This document shows positions 54,143 through 64,000 of a stretch of 64,000 bases of DNA, in pieces; positions within the stretch are counted from its first letter, which is position 1; each line of letters begins with the position of its first letter. Where the stretch lies: contig NC_083520.1 in assembly GCF_032362555.1 (NCBI RefSeq), positions 1,054,001 through 1,118,000 on the forward strand, written 5' to 3'. Source of the DNA: Amyelois transitella. Taxonomy: Eukaryota; Arthropoda; Insecta; Lepidoptera; Pyralidae. Made by a program: the position numbers and the translations under genes. The notes under the pieces were generated by a model that saw nothing but the letters and a program-made list of their open reading frames with translations, made no database searches and had not been told where the DNA came from.

Positions 54143-57100
54143 ATGTTTTCGAAAATCCGTGAGTTTGGATTGGACCACTGCACCTTACCAAATCTGATAG
54201 CAAACTCTTGCGCACTGCTACGATTTCTCTCCTTAAACGTGGATCCAACTTACAAGAAAAGTGAGTATCAATCTTCTATTTTTAAAGGTTCTAAATACGG
54301 TAGTCGAAGTTCTCAGATGACTAAAAACATATCTTTCATTAAATTCAAATTCAAATTCAAATTTTTTATTCATTATTACGGGATACTTCATAACTCTTAA
54401 TAATTGTCATAACTTGTGGTTTCACAACATTGGTTGACGTCAAATAAATTACTTAAAACTAAGTTTACTGCCTCTTCCAAGGCGTCAGTGCAGAAGAAGC
54501 GGTAACAAACTGCTTGTAATTAGTAAATTCACTCCCTCTCTCTCTATCATCTCTGCGGGTTCCCGGTCTTACCCTCCACAGGAGTGTTTCGGGGCCCGGG
54601 GTCTCTCTCCACTTGGTCCGGTTTTCGGCGTCCTCAGTATTCAGTCCATTGGCTCGCATATCATCTTTTGCGACGTCCAATCAGACGTCATACATACATA
54701 CATATGGTCACGTTTATATCCCTTGCGGGGTAGACAGAGCCAATAGTCTTGATAAGACTGAATGGCCACGTTCAGCTATTTGGCTTAATGATAGAATTGA
54801 GATTCAAGTACTGACAGGTTAGCAACCCTTCGACTAAAAAAGAATCCCAAGTTTCATCAAGCCTATCCCTTAGTCGCCTTTTACGACATCCATCCATCCA
54901 ATCAGACGCCATTAGTATAATTAATGCTGATACTTGATACTATAAACTTCATTTCTAATAATACATTGTGATAATAATGATGGCTACTCTTAATAAACTT
55001 GGCATTCTTGTAGGCGATTGGCTAGCAACCTGACACTATTCGCATCTCAATTCTATCATTAAGCCATTAAGCTGAACGTGCCCTTTCAGTTTCATGACTA
55101 TTGGCTCTCTCTCCGCTGCAAATGATAAAGACGTGAGTGTGTGAATGAATACAATGTGAGTTTGTCCCGGTCCCAACAACCCTTGGAAATAAATAAATAA
55201 TTATAAATAAATAAATATATACGGGACAAATTACATAGATCAAGTTAGCCTCGAAGTAAGTTCGAGACTTGTGTTACGAGATACTAACTCAACGATACTA
55301 TATTTTATAACAAATACTTAAATAGATAAACATCCAAAACCCAGGCCAATCAGAAAAAGCATTTCTCATCATGCCCTGGCCGGGATTAGAACCCGGGACC
55401 TCCGGTGTCACAGACAAGCGTACTACCGCTGCGCCACACAGGCCGTCAAAAGAAAATAACATAGAAACTAGAGTTACACCATCAAAACATCTTTTCCAGA
55501 TATCCCAATCCTCTGCAAACTGTGGACTGTCTTCTTAGCCTTGTGCTACTTATACGTTTATCTCATCTCCATGATCTGGTTCGTCTTCTTCAAATGCGCC
55601 GAGAACGGCGACCTCATCAGTGCCACGGTCATGTTCGCTACAGGCATGGCCAGTGAGTTGAGTAACATCAAGCTGTTATACATGTTTGTTTATCGGTAAG
55701 TCGTTATTTTTAATAGGACAGATATTAAATTACATACATATATCCCTTGCGGGATAGACCGAGACAGAGTCTTCAAAAACTGAAAGAAAAAAATTTAAGT
55801 TTAAGTTAACAGTTTAAATTCGAGCCTCGAAGTAAGTTCGAAACTTGTGTTACGAGGTACTAACTCAACGATACAATATTTTATAACAAATATTTATATA
55901 GATAAGCATCCAATACACAGTATAAATATTTCATTTACGGTGAGGGAAAACATCTTGCGGAATCCTGCACATTCTGGCAACTGGATGTGTAAACGTGGAT
56001 CCAATACGGGTTAGGTTTATCTGTAAAGGTTGCGGAGGTCAGATGGGAGTCGCTTCGTGTAATAACCTGACTCACCCAATCCAAGATCCATGGTCAAAGG
56101 AATACCACGGGCTCCTCTCCAGAGAGGTGAGGATGCAACCGGGACTAAAGCCAGTAGAAAGAAGTGTTAACCCATCACCTTGTAAAACTAAAAGTAATTG
56201 AGGCGAAATAATTTTTGTATCATATTGTTGCAGGAAATATCTCACAAATATGATATCTGAATATTTGATTCACGACGCTAAGAAAGTATCAAATCACAGA
56301 TTCATGAGTAATCTGCTGAAAGTGTTGAGGCGTGTTAAGAAAAGAGCCATGATATTTTGGTTAATAATTATGGGTAACGGTGTTGTGTATATGGTGAAAC
56401 CTTTACTGTTGCCGGGGAGACATTTGATGGAGGATATGGATTATCTATTCGGTAACTCTGTTTTTCTATTGGAAATTTCAGTGCGTTCTGCTTGATGGTA
56501 AGCAAGAAGAGGTCTAATACATACATATGATCCGTCTTTATCCCTTACGGGGTAGACAGAGCCAACAGTCTTGAAAAGACTGATAGGCCACGTTCAGCTG
56601 TTTGGCTTAATGATAGGTATTGAGATTCAAATAGTGACGGGTTGCTAGCCCATCGCTAAAAAGAAGAATCCCAAGTTTATAAGCTTATCCCTTAGTCGAA
56701 TGTATTAAGTATGTGAGAAGCGTTTATTTTTATTATAGACGTCATAATTTAATTCACTGTTTACTTTTTAGGTCTAGATCCAATTCTCGAAACACCGAAT
56801 TATGAAATTGCTTTCTTTCTATCCCTTGGGGCGGTAATTTTCGCTTGTCACGGCACTGCTACCGTATCAACATTCCTCATCATTGTTTCTGGTTACATCG
56901 AGGCCCAAATGATAAGTCTCAGCGAAGAATTATTAAACATTTGGGACGATGCTCAGGAGTATTATGAAAACATTATTAACACAGCACCATGCACTGGTAA
57001 CTCAGAAGATCTTAGGAGAAATAAAGAAATAATTTTAAACAAATATGTAAAAGAACATTTACAAGATATTGTAGCTAATCATGCTGTCTACATCAATTTT

Positions 57101-57487
57101 CGATTCCAAATAGAAAATGTATTTCGAAGCGCAATAGCTATAGGATTCGGTTTCCTAACTGTATCGTTGATATCAGAATTTTTCGGTGGCATTGAAAATA
57201 CTTATTTGGTATTGCCATATGCGATGGTGCAAGTGATAATAGACTGTATTATAGGGCAGAAGCTGTCAGATTCGGGCGATGTGTTTCAGAAAGCAGTGTA
57301 TGAGAGTAAGTGGGAGAACTTCGACGCGACGAATATGAAGACTGTGAAGATGATACTGATGATATCTCAGAAAGGTATGACCCTCAGTGTGGGAGGTCTG
57401 AAGCCGCTGAACTACTTTTGTCTCATGAATGTTTTTAGAATGATCTATTCGACTTATGCCGCTCTGACATCGGCCGTAAAACATTAA
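54143..57487 (+). CDS. Odorant receptor (OR-e), 415 aa, four exons
   Basis: Exons 54143-54260, 55500-55695, 56234-56451 and 56772-57487 (118, 196, 218, 716 nt) join in frame to 415 residues. It begins MFSKIREFGLDHCTLPNLIA. Hydrophobic segments lie near LWTVFLALCYLYVYLISMIW, AMIFWLIIMGNGVVYMV and TVSLISEFFGGIENTYLVL. The 7tm_6 end reads GQKLSDSGDVF, WENFDATNMKTVKMIL, LSVGGLKPL and MIYSTYAAL. The last exon has no ATG until 56909, but the frame is continuous from the acceptor (GLDPILETPNYEIAF). Exon pattern identical to OR-d. AATAAA lies at 57679. Confidence 0.92.
54340..54690 (-). mobile_element. LINE ORF C-terminus and 3' UTR in OR-e intron 1
   Basis: The minus strand encodes MDVAKDDMRANGLNTEDAEN and RTKWR, a C-terminal signature common in insect LINE ORF2, followed by the GCGGTAACAAACTGC and GGTTGACGTCAAATAAATT 3' UTR. 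5'-truncated. Confidence 0.75.
54688..55147. mobile_element. Two RTE-tailed SINE pieces in OR-e intron 1
   Basis: Minus copy 54688-54895 lacking the head, and plus 5'-truncated copy 54990-55147. Confidence 0.85.
55217..55447 (-). mobile_element. tRNA-SINE type A in OR-e intron 1
   Basis: ATACGGGACAAATTACATAG to CTACCGCTGCGCCACACAGG. Ends about 50 bp before the exon 2 acceptor. Confidence 0.87.
55730..56190. mobile_element. SINE cluster in OR-e intron 2
   Basis: A short RTE-tailed SINE end (55732-55786, minus), a type A 3' half (55816-55920, minus) and a type C SINE (55932-56166, plus; GGTGAGGATGCAACCGGGAC). Confidence 0.75.
56519..56699 (-). mobile_element. RTE-tailed SINE in OR-e intron 3
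   Basis: CATACATATGATCCGTCTTT to ATAAGCTTATCCCTTAGTCG. Head lost. Confidence 0.83.
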
Positions 57488-57752
57488 TATCAGATCATAT
57501 AAAACAACTATAATTCTACTCCAACAGATATGAGAGATCATAATATAAATAATCAATTAAATTTAGAAGTAGTTAAATATTAAGTTACAATAGCTGTAAC
57601 TATGGTTGAAAATTAATTTAGTGTTATATTAAATTACTGCCGTCTAGAGTAGCAACCGGTAGAGAAGATTACTTTGGAATAAATATAATTGTTTATTGTC
57701 AATATATAAATAATATTGTGCGTTATAAAACCAAGTTGTATCTGTTTTTTTA

Positions 57753-57862
57753 ATGTGGATGAAGCGAAAGATGTGTGCAGATATCGTGGCAAGTGATGAG
57801 ATGTAGTCTCTGCCTACCCCTCCGGGAAAAGGGCGTGATTTTATGTTTGTATGTCTGTATGT
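57753..57862 (+). mobile_element. RTE LINE 3' end
   Basis: GTGCAGATATCGTGGCAAGT, CTCTGCCTACCCCTCCGGGA and GGGCGTGATTTTATG with a (TGTATGTC) tail. Clearest copy of the LINE tail for comparison with the SINE. Confidence 0.75.
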
Positions 57863-58063
57863 TGTATTTGCTTCGGGTCACAATATTTCATCAGTAAGTA
57901 ATCGGCGCGTAAGATCATTTTTAAATTTGTATGTTATTCCAAAATATTTTTTTTTTAAGTTGTATGAATACCAGTTAAGTAGAACAGTAACATCCTATCT
58001 TTATATACTTAGAATATAAACAATAGTGCTCAAATTTTATACATTATATTATTATATTACATA

Positions 58064-58475
58064 CTAGCTTCCGCCCGCGACTCCATCCGCGCGGATGTCG
58101 GTCTTCGCGTGGATGGTTTATTTCTCCATTTTGAGTAACTCCGACAATGACATCTTATTACGGCGGCGCTGAATCTACTGCGGGTAACGCAACGTGTGTT
58201 CGCGATTCTACAGAAATCTACTATGGATAAAACTGAAAAATTAAGATTAATTTTTTTCAACGTATTTTTCCAGGATAAAAGGTATCCCATTTCATGCCCA
58301 GGATAATAAGGTATAATTATACCAAGTTTCATCGAAATCGAACCGTTAGTTTTCACGTGATGCCAGAACATACAGACAGACAAACAGACAAAAATTCTGT
58401 TTGACATTGAATTTTTTTTTCAATATTTTCAATGTACAGATTTGACCCTTCTACAGATTTATTATATGTATAGAT
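58064..58475 (-). mobile_element. Helitron-like element, long variant
   Basis: TACTAGCTTCCGCCCGCGAC, TTTCATCGAAATCGAACCGT and a (CAGACAAA)n run. Confidence 0.55.
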
Positions 58476-58599
58476 AATTACGATACAATTAGTGCATATA
58501 AATGTCTAAAGGAAGGAGACACCATAATAATGATAACAAAGATTGAACTTTACCAATTTCTCTACGGAAATCTGGGTAAGATTTAGTAATACTTAACTA

Positions 58600-58852
58600 T
58601 ACCGTGTGGTTCCAGGCACCAATAGAAAAAAATAGAATCACTCAATCTTTTTCCTATGAATGTCATAAGAGGCGACTAAGGGATAGGCTTATTAATTTGT
58701 GATTCTTCTTTTAGACAACTGGCTAGCAACCTGTGAATTTCAATTCCATCATTAAGTCAAACAGCTGAACGTGGCCTATCAGTTTTTTCAAGACTGTTGG
58801 CTCTGTGTACCCCGTAAAGCATATAGACGTGATTACATGTATGTATGTTAAG
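58600..58852 (+). mobile_element. RTE-tailed SINE
   Basis: ACCGTGTGGTTCCAGGCACC to ATATAGACGTGATTACATG with a (TATG)n tail. Confidence 0.88.
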
Positions 58853-59340
58853 TATAACTAAAAAGGTTTTCGACACCTCCCTTCATAAATAAATGCAGGC
58901 ACGATCATCGATAACTTTGAGCTATATAAATAATTCGTAATTATTTCACTACCCCATCATTAGCTGTTCAATGTGGTCACCATTTTAGAATCGATTTGGC
59001 AAATAAAATGTTAGTCATACAAATCAGTTGCGAAGGTGACCTGTATAGTTATGTCATGTTCAGATTCCAATGTTTCAATTGAGAACGAATGCAACTTACT
59101 CGTAAAAACATTTGCGAAAAAGGGAACTCAAAGATTTTGCGTGGTAAGTTTGTGATTTTTTATAATACTCGTAGTTAGTTTGAAAAAATATTTTTACTTA
59201 ACGCCTGAATGAGCGTATGCGTACGTTGTATCTCTCATTTTTTTTAAGGGAACCAATTTAAAGTCAACACTGAGATAACAATATCCTATTTCATGTAAAT
59301 TTCAAAATCCTGAGTCACATAAACTTCAGGGACAAAGAAA
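58853..59340. other. OR-f 5' flank
   Basis: Unique AT-rich DNA. Promoter expected; no element assigned. Confidence 0.35.
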
Positions 59341-62300
59341 ATGTGGTCAAAATTACGCAAGTTCGGTTTAAATGAATGCACATTACGAACGATGGTCGAG
59401 AATTCTGCAGTTTTGTTAAGAGTTCTCTCCCTGAACCTTGAACCAGATTATAAGAAAGGTAAGTACAAATTGAAATATAATTATTTCAAAATTTTGTAAA
59501 CATAAATGACGTCAGGAGAAAAATTATTATGTCTATTTGTTATATTTGTTTAATAAAAGTTGAAGTTCTTTCATTCTTTATTATTTAACTTTGATATTAC
59601 AAAATAGAGTAGGAGCGCGCTTCGCCATCTTGGGTCTTGGGCAGAGAAGAGAAAGACCACAGACAAACAATAACATAAAATAGAGTGGATCAGACTCGAG
59701 TGTTGCCGTATAAATGTACTTATTTCTAACATTATTAACACTTCCAAAGCGGAATTGTAAATGAAGCAAAGAATGGCAAAGACATGACTAAATAACCTGT
59801 TAAACTTAGTGGACGAAATATAATCGCTGAGAGTACAACTGGTAACAGGCAAAGAAGAGAGACATCAATAAGTTTTTAACCTAGAGGCGAAAAAAAATTG
59901 ATAAATAAAGGCAGGTGATAAAAGTGGAAGGGAGGAGAAAGCCTTGAGAGAATACGTGTATTAATTTGATAGTCGAGAGAGAATAAAAGAGTCTTATGTA
60001 CTTTTAAAATTTAAAAAAAGAGACTTAATAAGCTAATTAAGAAATATGAGGTCTCCAACAATTACAAAAGCGATAAGAATTGATTATTGCAATTTATTTA
60101 CTAAAAAGCAAATAAAATTCCTTACAATTCCGATTGTTTCTTAGAGCGAATTGCTTACCTTATTCAGATGTGCCATTCCATGGATATCGTTAAAAGACGA
60201 TTAAGGGATATGCTTATAAACTTGGGATTCTTCTTTTAGGCGATGGGCTAGCAACCTGTCACTATTAAAATCTCAATTCTATCATTAAACCTAACAGCTG
60301 AACATGGCCTTCTTTTAAGACTGCTGGCTCTGTCTACCCCGCAAGGGATATAGACGTGATTGTATGAATGAATAAATGATTCAGATCTGCCTCTATGTTT
60401 TCAGACATTCCCATAATATTCAACATATTTACGCTCGTCATTTGCATATGCTACTTTTACGTCTACGTATTCTCCATGGTGTGGTTCGTGTTCTTCAAGT
60501 GCATGGAGACTGGTGACGTCATCAGCGCCATGATTGTCTTTGCCTTGGGTATTGCCAGTGAGATCTCTACAATCAAGTTTATTTACATGATCATGTATCA
60601 GTAAGTATTGAGTTGTTTACTAATTTTGAGGTGGAATTATGAAAGTTAAAATTCAAAATAATCTGAGAGTTTTTTGTAAAAACTTGCCGTTCTTTTTTAG
60701 GCGATGGGCTAGCAACCTGTCGCTATTTCAATCTCAATTCTATCATTAAGCCAAATAGCTGAACGTGGCCATTCAGTATTTTCAAGACTGTTGGCTCTGT
60801 CTACCCCGCAAGGGATATCGACGTGAACTTATGTATGTATGTATGTTTTTGTAAAACAATTTATCTTATCTAGCTTTGACGCCGACCCTATCTCCTTTTT
60901 GGTACTCCACACTTTGTATACAAAATGTCATGGAGGTCGGACGTGAAAGACGGACAAACAAACATACAAATACACTTCAGCATTTAAAATATTAGTAGGT
61001 ATGGATTTCATCGTAGGTCATTATTTTATTAATTTACAAACATTTCTCCCTATCGGTTTTAAAATGTTTTGAGTTAGTAGCATATAAACCTTTATTTACA
61101 GAGAATCTCTTAGGAATATAATAAACAAATTTTTGATCCATGACTCAAAAGGTGATTCAAATTCAAGATTCACAAATAATCAGCACAAGGTTCTGAGACG
61201 AGTGAAAAAGAGAGCGATGATATTTTGGATGATGATCATGGGTAATGGAGTGGTGTACGCCATAAAACCTTTGCTGATGCCCGGGAGACATAATATGGAA
61301 GATGTGGAATTCCTCTACGGTAAGGGCCATAGGTGTCGTGTGGTTCCCGGCACCAATACAAAAAAGAATAGGACCACTACTTCATCTCTTTCCCACGGAT
61401 GTTGTAAAAGGCGACTAAGGGATTGGCTTACAAACTGGGTTCTTTTTTAGGCGATGTACTAGCAACATGTCACTATTTGAATCTCAATTCTATCATTAAG
61501 CCAAATAGCAGAATGTGGCCATTCAGTCTTTTCAAGACTATTGGCTCGGTCTACCCCACAAGGGATATAGACGTGACCATATGTATGTATGTAAGGGCCA
61601 TGAATGGCCAAGGTATGTTTTTCATACCTTTATTTATACGTATGTACTACATAGCTAAATACGCTAATTTAGTTACAATCTAGCCTGTGTTGAATATATG
61701 GCTGAAAATTAGTAATTTTAAAAACTGCCTCTATTTTTTTTTTAGATTCTTAATCTGTGATTTACAATTGCATCTTCGACCAAATGCGCCACGTTGAATT
61801 CTATTTCACATGGCAAAACTATAATTGCAAATTTTTGTTTTTTGGAATACGAACTTGTATCTAAATTTTAGTAATTTCGTTCTTTCAGGTTTGAAACCAC
61901 TCGCGGCTTCACCAAACTATGAAATCGCATATTTCCTTTCTTTAGGAGGAGTTATATTTACATGTTATGGTACCGCCAATATCTCTGGGTTTTTCATTAT
62001 CATAACCGGTTACATAGAAGCGCAAATGTTTAGCCTCAGTGAAGAATTGTTGAGCGTTTGGAACGACGCTCAAAATTATTACTATAACAATTTTAATGGT
62101 ACAGAAACATGTTTTAGAGATGAATCTGAAGATATATTGAAAGAGAAACATAGGATTCTTAATAAATACGTAGAGGAACAGTTACATTACATTATTGATT
62201 ATCACACGACTAATATAAATTTTCTCAATCAAATTGAAAATGTGTTTTGTAGTGCTATAGCCATAGAATTTGGTTTGCTTATAATATCTCTTATAGCTGA

Positions 62301-62610
62301 ATTCTTGGGAGGATTAGAGAACACGTACTTGCTGGTGCCTTATGCTTTAGTCCAAGTGACAATGGACTGTATTACGGGGCAGAAGCTTCTAGATTCAAGT
62401 ATTATGTTCGAAAGAGCAGTGTACGAGAGCAAGTGGGAGAACTTTGATATGACGAATATGAAGACAGTATTGATGATGTTGGTGAATTCTCAGAAGGGGG
62501 TCGCGATAAGTGCCGGTGGGTTGGTGAAGCTGAGTTTCATATGTCTCATGTCTGTTGGTCGGATGATCTATCAGACATATACGGCATTGAGATCAGCAGT
62601 GAACCGTTGA
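59341..62610 (+). CDS. Odorant receptor (OR-f), 417 aa, four exons
   Basis: Exons 59341-59458, 60405-60600, 61102-61319 and 61889-62610 (118, 196, 218, 722 nt) join in frame to 417 residues. It begins MWSKLRKFGLNECTLRTMVE, close to OR-d. Hydrophobic segments occur near FTLVICICYFYVYVFSMVW, AMIFWMMIMGNGVVYA and GLLIISLIAEFLGGLENTYL. The C-terminus has GQKLLDSSIMF, WENFDMTNMKTVLMML, ISAGGLVKL and MIYQTYTAL. A SINE is inserted directly after the exon 3 donor and its target duplication copies that donor. AATAAA lies at 62717. Confidence 0.92.
59459..60167. other. OR-f intron 1, unique part
   Basis: No repeat recognised in this part of the intron. Confidence 0.35.
60168..60378 (+). mobile_element. 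RTE-tailed SINE before OR-f exon 2
   Basis: GTGCCATTCCATGGATATCG to GATATAGACGTGATTGTATG. Ends about 26 bp before the acceptor at 60404. Confidence 0.85.
60689..60846 (+). mobile_element. RTE-tailed SINE in OR-f intron 2
   Basis: 5'-truncated: CGTTCTTTTTTAGGCGATGG to a (TATG)n tail. Confidence 0.87.
61331..61590 (+). mobile_element. RTE-tailed SINE with a clear target duplication
   Basis: AGGTGTCGTGTGGTTCCCGG to ACCATATGTATGTAT, flanked by GTAAGGGCCAT at 61320-61330 and 61591-61601. This fixes the true ends of the family at about 260 bp. Confidence 0.95.
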
Positions 62611-62624
62611 TTTAAACGATAATC

Positions 62625-63845
62625 TTCTTTAATAGTTAAGGAAAAAGGCTTTGTTTTGCTCAAAGTAACAATTCAAAATTGTTGGTTGGTAAAATTTCAC
62701 GTATGTAAACTGTGAAAATAAATTAACCTGACAAAATACTAAAATACATGGACTAGTTCTTCATACTTTAAAGTTGATGCCATCGCCTATAGGAGAAATC
62801 CCAAGTGAACTTTAGGTGGTTTTTGTTAATTTTCACTTCACAAGAAATGAAATTAAAGTAAACTGACAAAACTATATGATAACTGATGGAAACTAATGAA
62901 GAAATGAAACTTTGTTTTATTTTAAGTTACGCTTAGTTCTTAATTACAATAAATTATCCATGCGCACATGTTTGTTTTTCTTTTCTCTCAGGTCAATTTG
63001 GAAGGATTTGATAATCATATCAATGCGTTTATGCCACCATAGTCCCCAAGGGTCCAGTGTAATCATGTACAGGTCGACAGGAACCTTTTCAATATTCCTA
63101 AGTCAGCAAAACTGAAATTGAACATGATACCTTCTGAAAATGTCTGCGAATTTTTTGAGAAAATTGTCATACATTTTTTTCATACACTAGATTTTGCTCG
63201 TTACTTTGCTCAGAAAGAAACTTACTCACGTACTTTGTGTTCCAAATTTCATGAAAATCTATTTAAATTTCTTCTTTATGAAAAAAATGTATTTTATTAC
63301 ATAGGTATCATAAGAAGTAGGTACTAAAAAAATTTGCTTGTTATTAGAATATCATCAACATAACTCAATTAGTGTAACCTGGCTGGTAGGTAATAAACAA
63401 ACGGGTCGGAGACAAAGCCAGCTCCCCGTGGTACGCCCGCACTGTACAAATTAAACTGGCCAGTTTCCACCTGACTGGAGCCGGGAACTGCTTTGTGGGT
63501 GCTATAGTTGAAGAGACAGACATCATCTTACAATTTTGTCTAGTTTTTTTGCTTCTATGAGAACTTCTTACAAAATAACCTGTGTCGCTTTAGAAAGTCA
63601 GCTTTGTGTGTGACGTTTAGGTAAATCGTCGCAGGCAAGAGTAATGAGAGATACCTACTTTAAAAATCCATAGATTAACTCCAACCTTTATTAGGGCTAG
63701 TTTCACAAATTTAATGAAGGCGTGAGTTTAACTATAGAAAGACATGAGATCCAGCAATAAGTCGCCAGAGGATATCAAGCTACTTAACTTGGTGACAGCT
63801 AAAGTAGTCCAAAGGCGAGGCCGGGGCTCGCTTACTGGTTGGAAT
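62625..63845. other. Spacer downstream of OR-f
   Basis: OR-f 3' flank, then sequence with no gene I can name. GC-richer blocks at 63380-63500 and 63780-63835 do not match other repeats in the window. Confidence 0.35.
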
Positions 63846-63846
63846 T

Positions 63847-64000
63847 GAAAAATTATTTTTGCATTGAATAGACCATTTATCGAGGAAGGCTTTAGGCTAT
63901 TTAACATCACGCTGCAACAATAAGAAGCAAAGAAATAATGGAATATGTGAAAAAAAAAACGGGGAAAATTATTCATCCTTGTGGGCAAATTCAATGATGC
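63847..64000 (+). mobile_element. Helitron-like element, cut by the window edge
   Basis: GAATAGACCATTTATCGAGG, CATCACGCTGCAACAATAAG and AAACGGGGAAAATTATTCAT match 46181-46430. The 3' end lies outside the window. Confidence 0.65.

Noticed and set aside
56909-57487. Short 192-residue OR as an N-terminally truncated pseudogene
   Set aside because: Its ATG is internal. The frame continues upstream to a good acceptor at 56771 and joins three further exons of the standard sizes, so OR-e is complete.
57266-57556. Minus-strand 96-residue ORF
   Set aside because: Antisense shadow of OR-e exon 4.
1-64000. LTR retroelement, Polinton or other virus-derived sequence
   Set aside because: I looked for integrase, protease, capsid-like or paired long terminal repeats and saw none; all reverse transcriptase pieces belong to non-LTR LINEs.

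Overview
The window is nuclear DNA of a lepidopteran insect, most likely a moth or butterfly: AT-rich, intron-rich, insect odorant-receptor genes of the 7tm_6 family, a CYP4-clan P450, and a very dense load of SINEs, LINE ends, Helitron-like and TIR elements of types familiar from Lepidoptera. The species cannot be named from the sequence. I saw no LTR element, Polinton or virus-like copy, no CRISPR array and no free-standing tRNA or rRNA gene; tRNA-like boxes occur only inside SINEs.

Layout. 1-720 holds the 3' part of an RTE-like LINE (minus). 720-4050 is mostly unique AT-rich sequence without a recognisable gene. 4061-5275 is a TTAA-flanked piggyBac-like element. 6308-12641 is a 6.3-kb PIF/Harbinger transposon, and a second, different Harbinger (6968-9857) sits inside it in the opposite orientation. 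Each carries a transposase and a MADF protein gene, each with two exons, and the two genes interlock: each gene's second exon lies in the other's intron. All four reading frames can be spliced without a stop. 13062-14617 (minus) is an FBXL15-like F-box/LRR gene.

15677-62610 is an odorant-receptor (OR) array of six coding-intact genes: OR-a (15677-18355, minus, 410 aa), OR-b (26451-30698, plus, 412 aa), OR-c (31616-33833, minus, 417 aa), OR-d (34574-37742, minus, 415 aa), OR-e (54143-57487, plus, 415 aa) and OR-f (59341-62610, plus, 417 aa). OR-a and OR-b have five coding exons; the other four have four exons of almost fixed length (118, 196, 218, 716-722). Between OR-d and OR-e lies a full-length ten-exon CYP4-clan P450 (44545-52876, 498 aa), possibly CYP341. 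A P450 among ORs could be an odorant-clearing enzyme, but that is inference.

The remaining DNA is largely repeats. One SINE family, with a GTGCCG...CGGCAC head and a 3' end resembling that of the local RTE LINE, has about 40 copies and fragments here. Three tRNA-derived SINE types, Helitron-like elements (TCCTACTA... to ...CTAG), a mariner-type MITE and truncated LINE ends fill introns and spacers. Some reach splice sites: a SINE target duplication copies a 5' splice donor of OR-f, and a 127-bp tandem repeat multiplies the 3' splice acceptor of OR-d. All exon borders were placed by eye from GT/AG sites, reading-frame phase and paralogue alignment. Repeat borders are approximate unless a target duplication is named.
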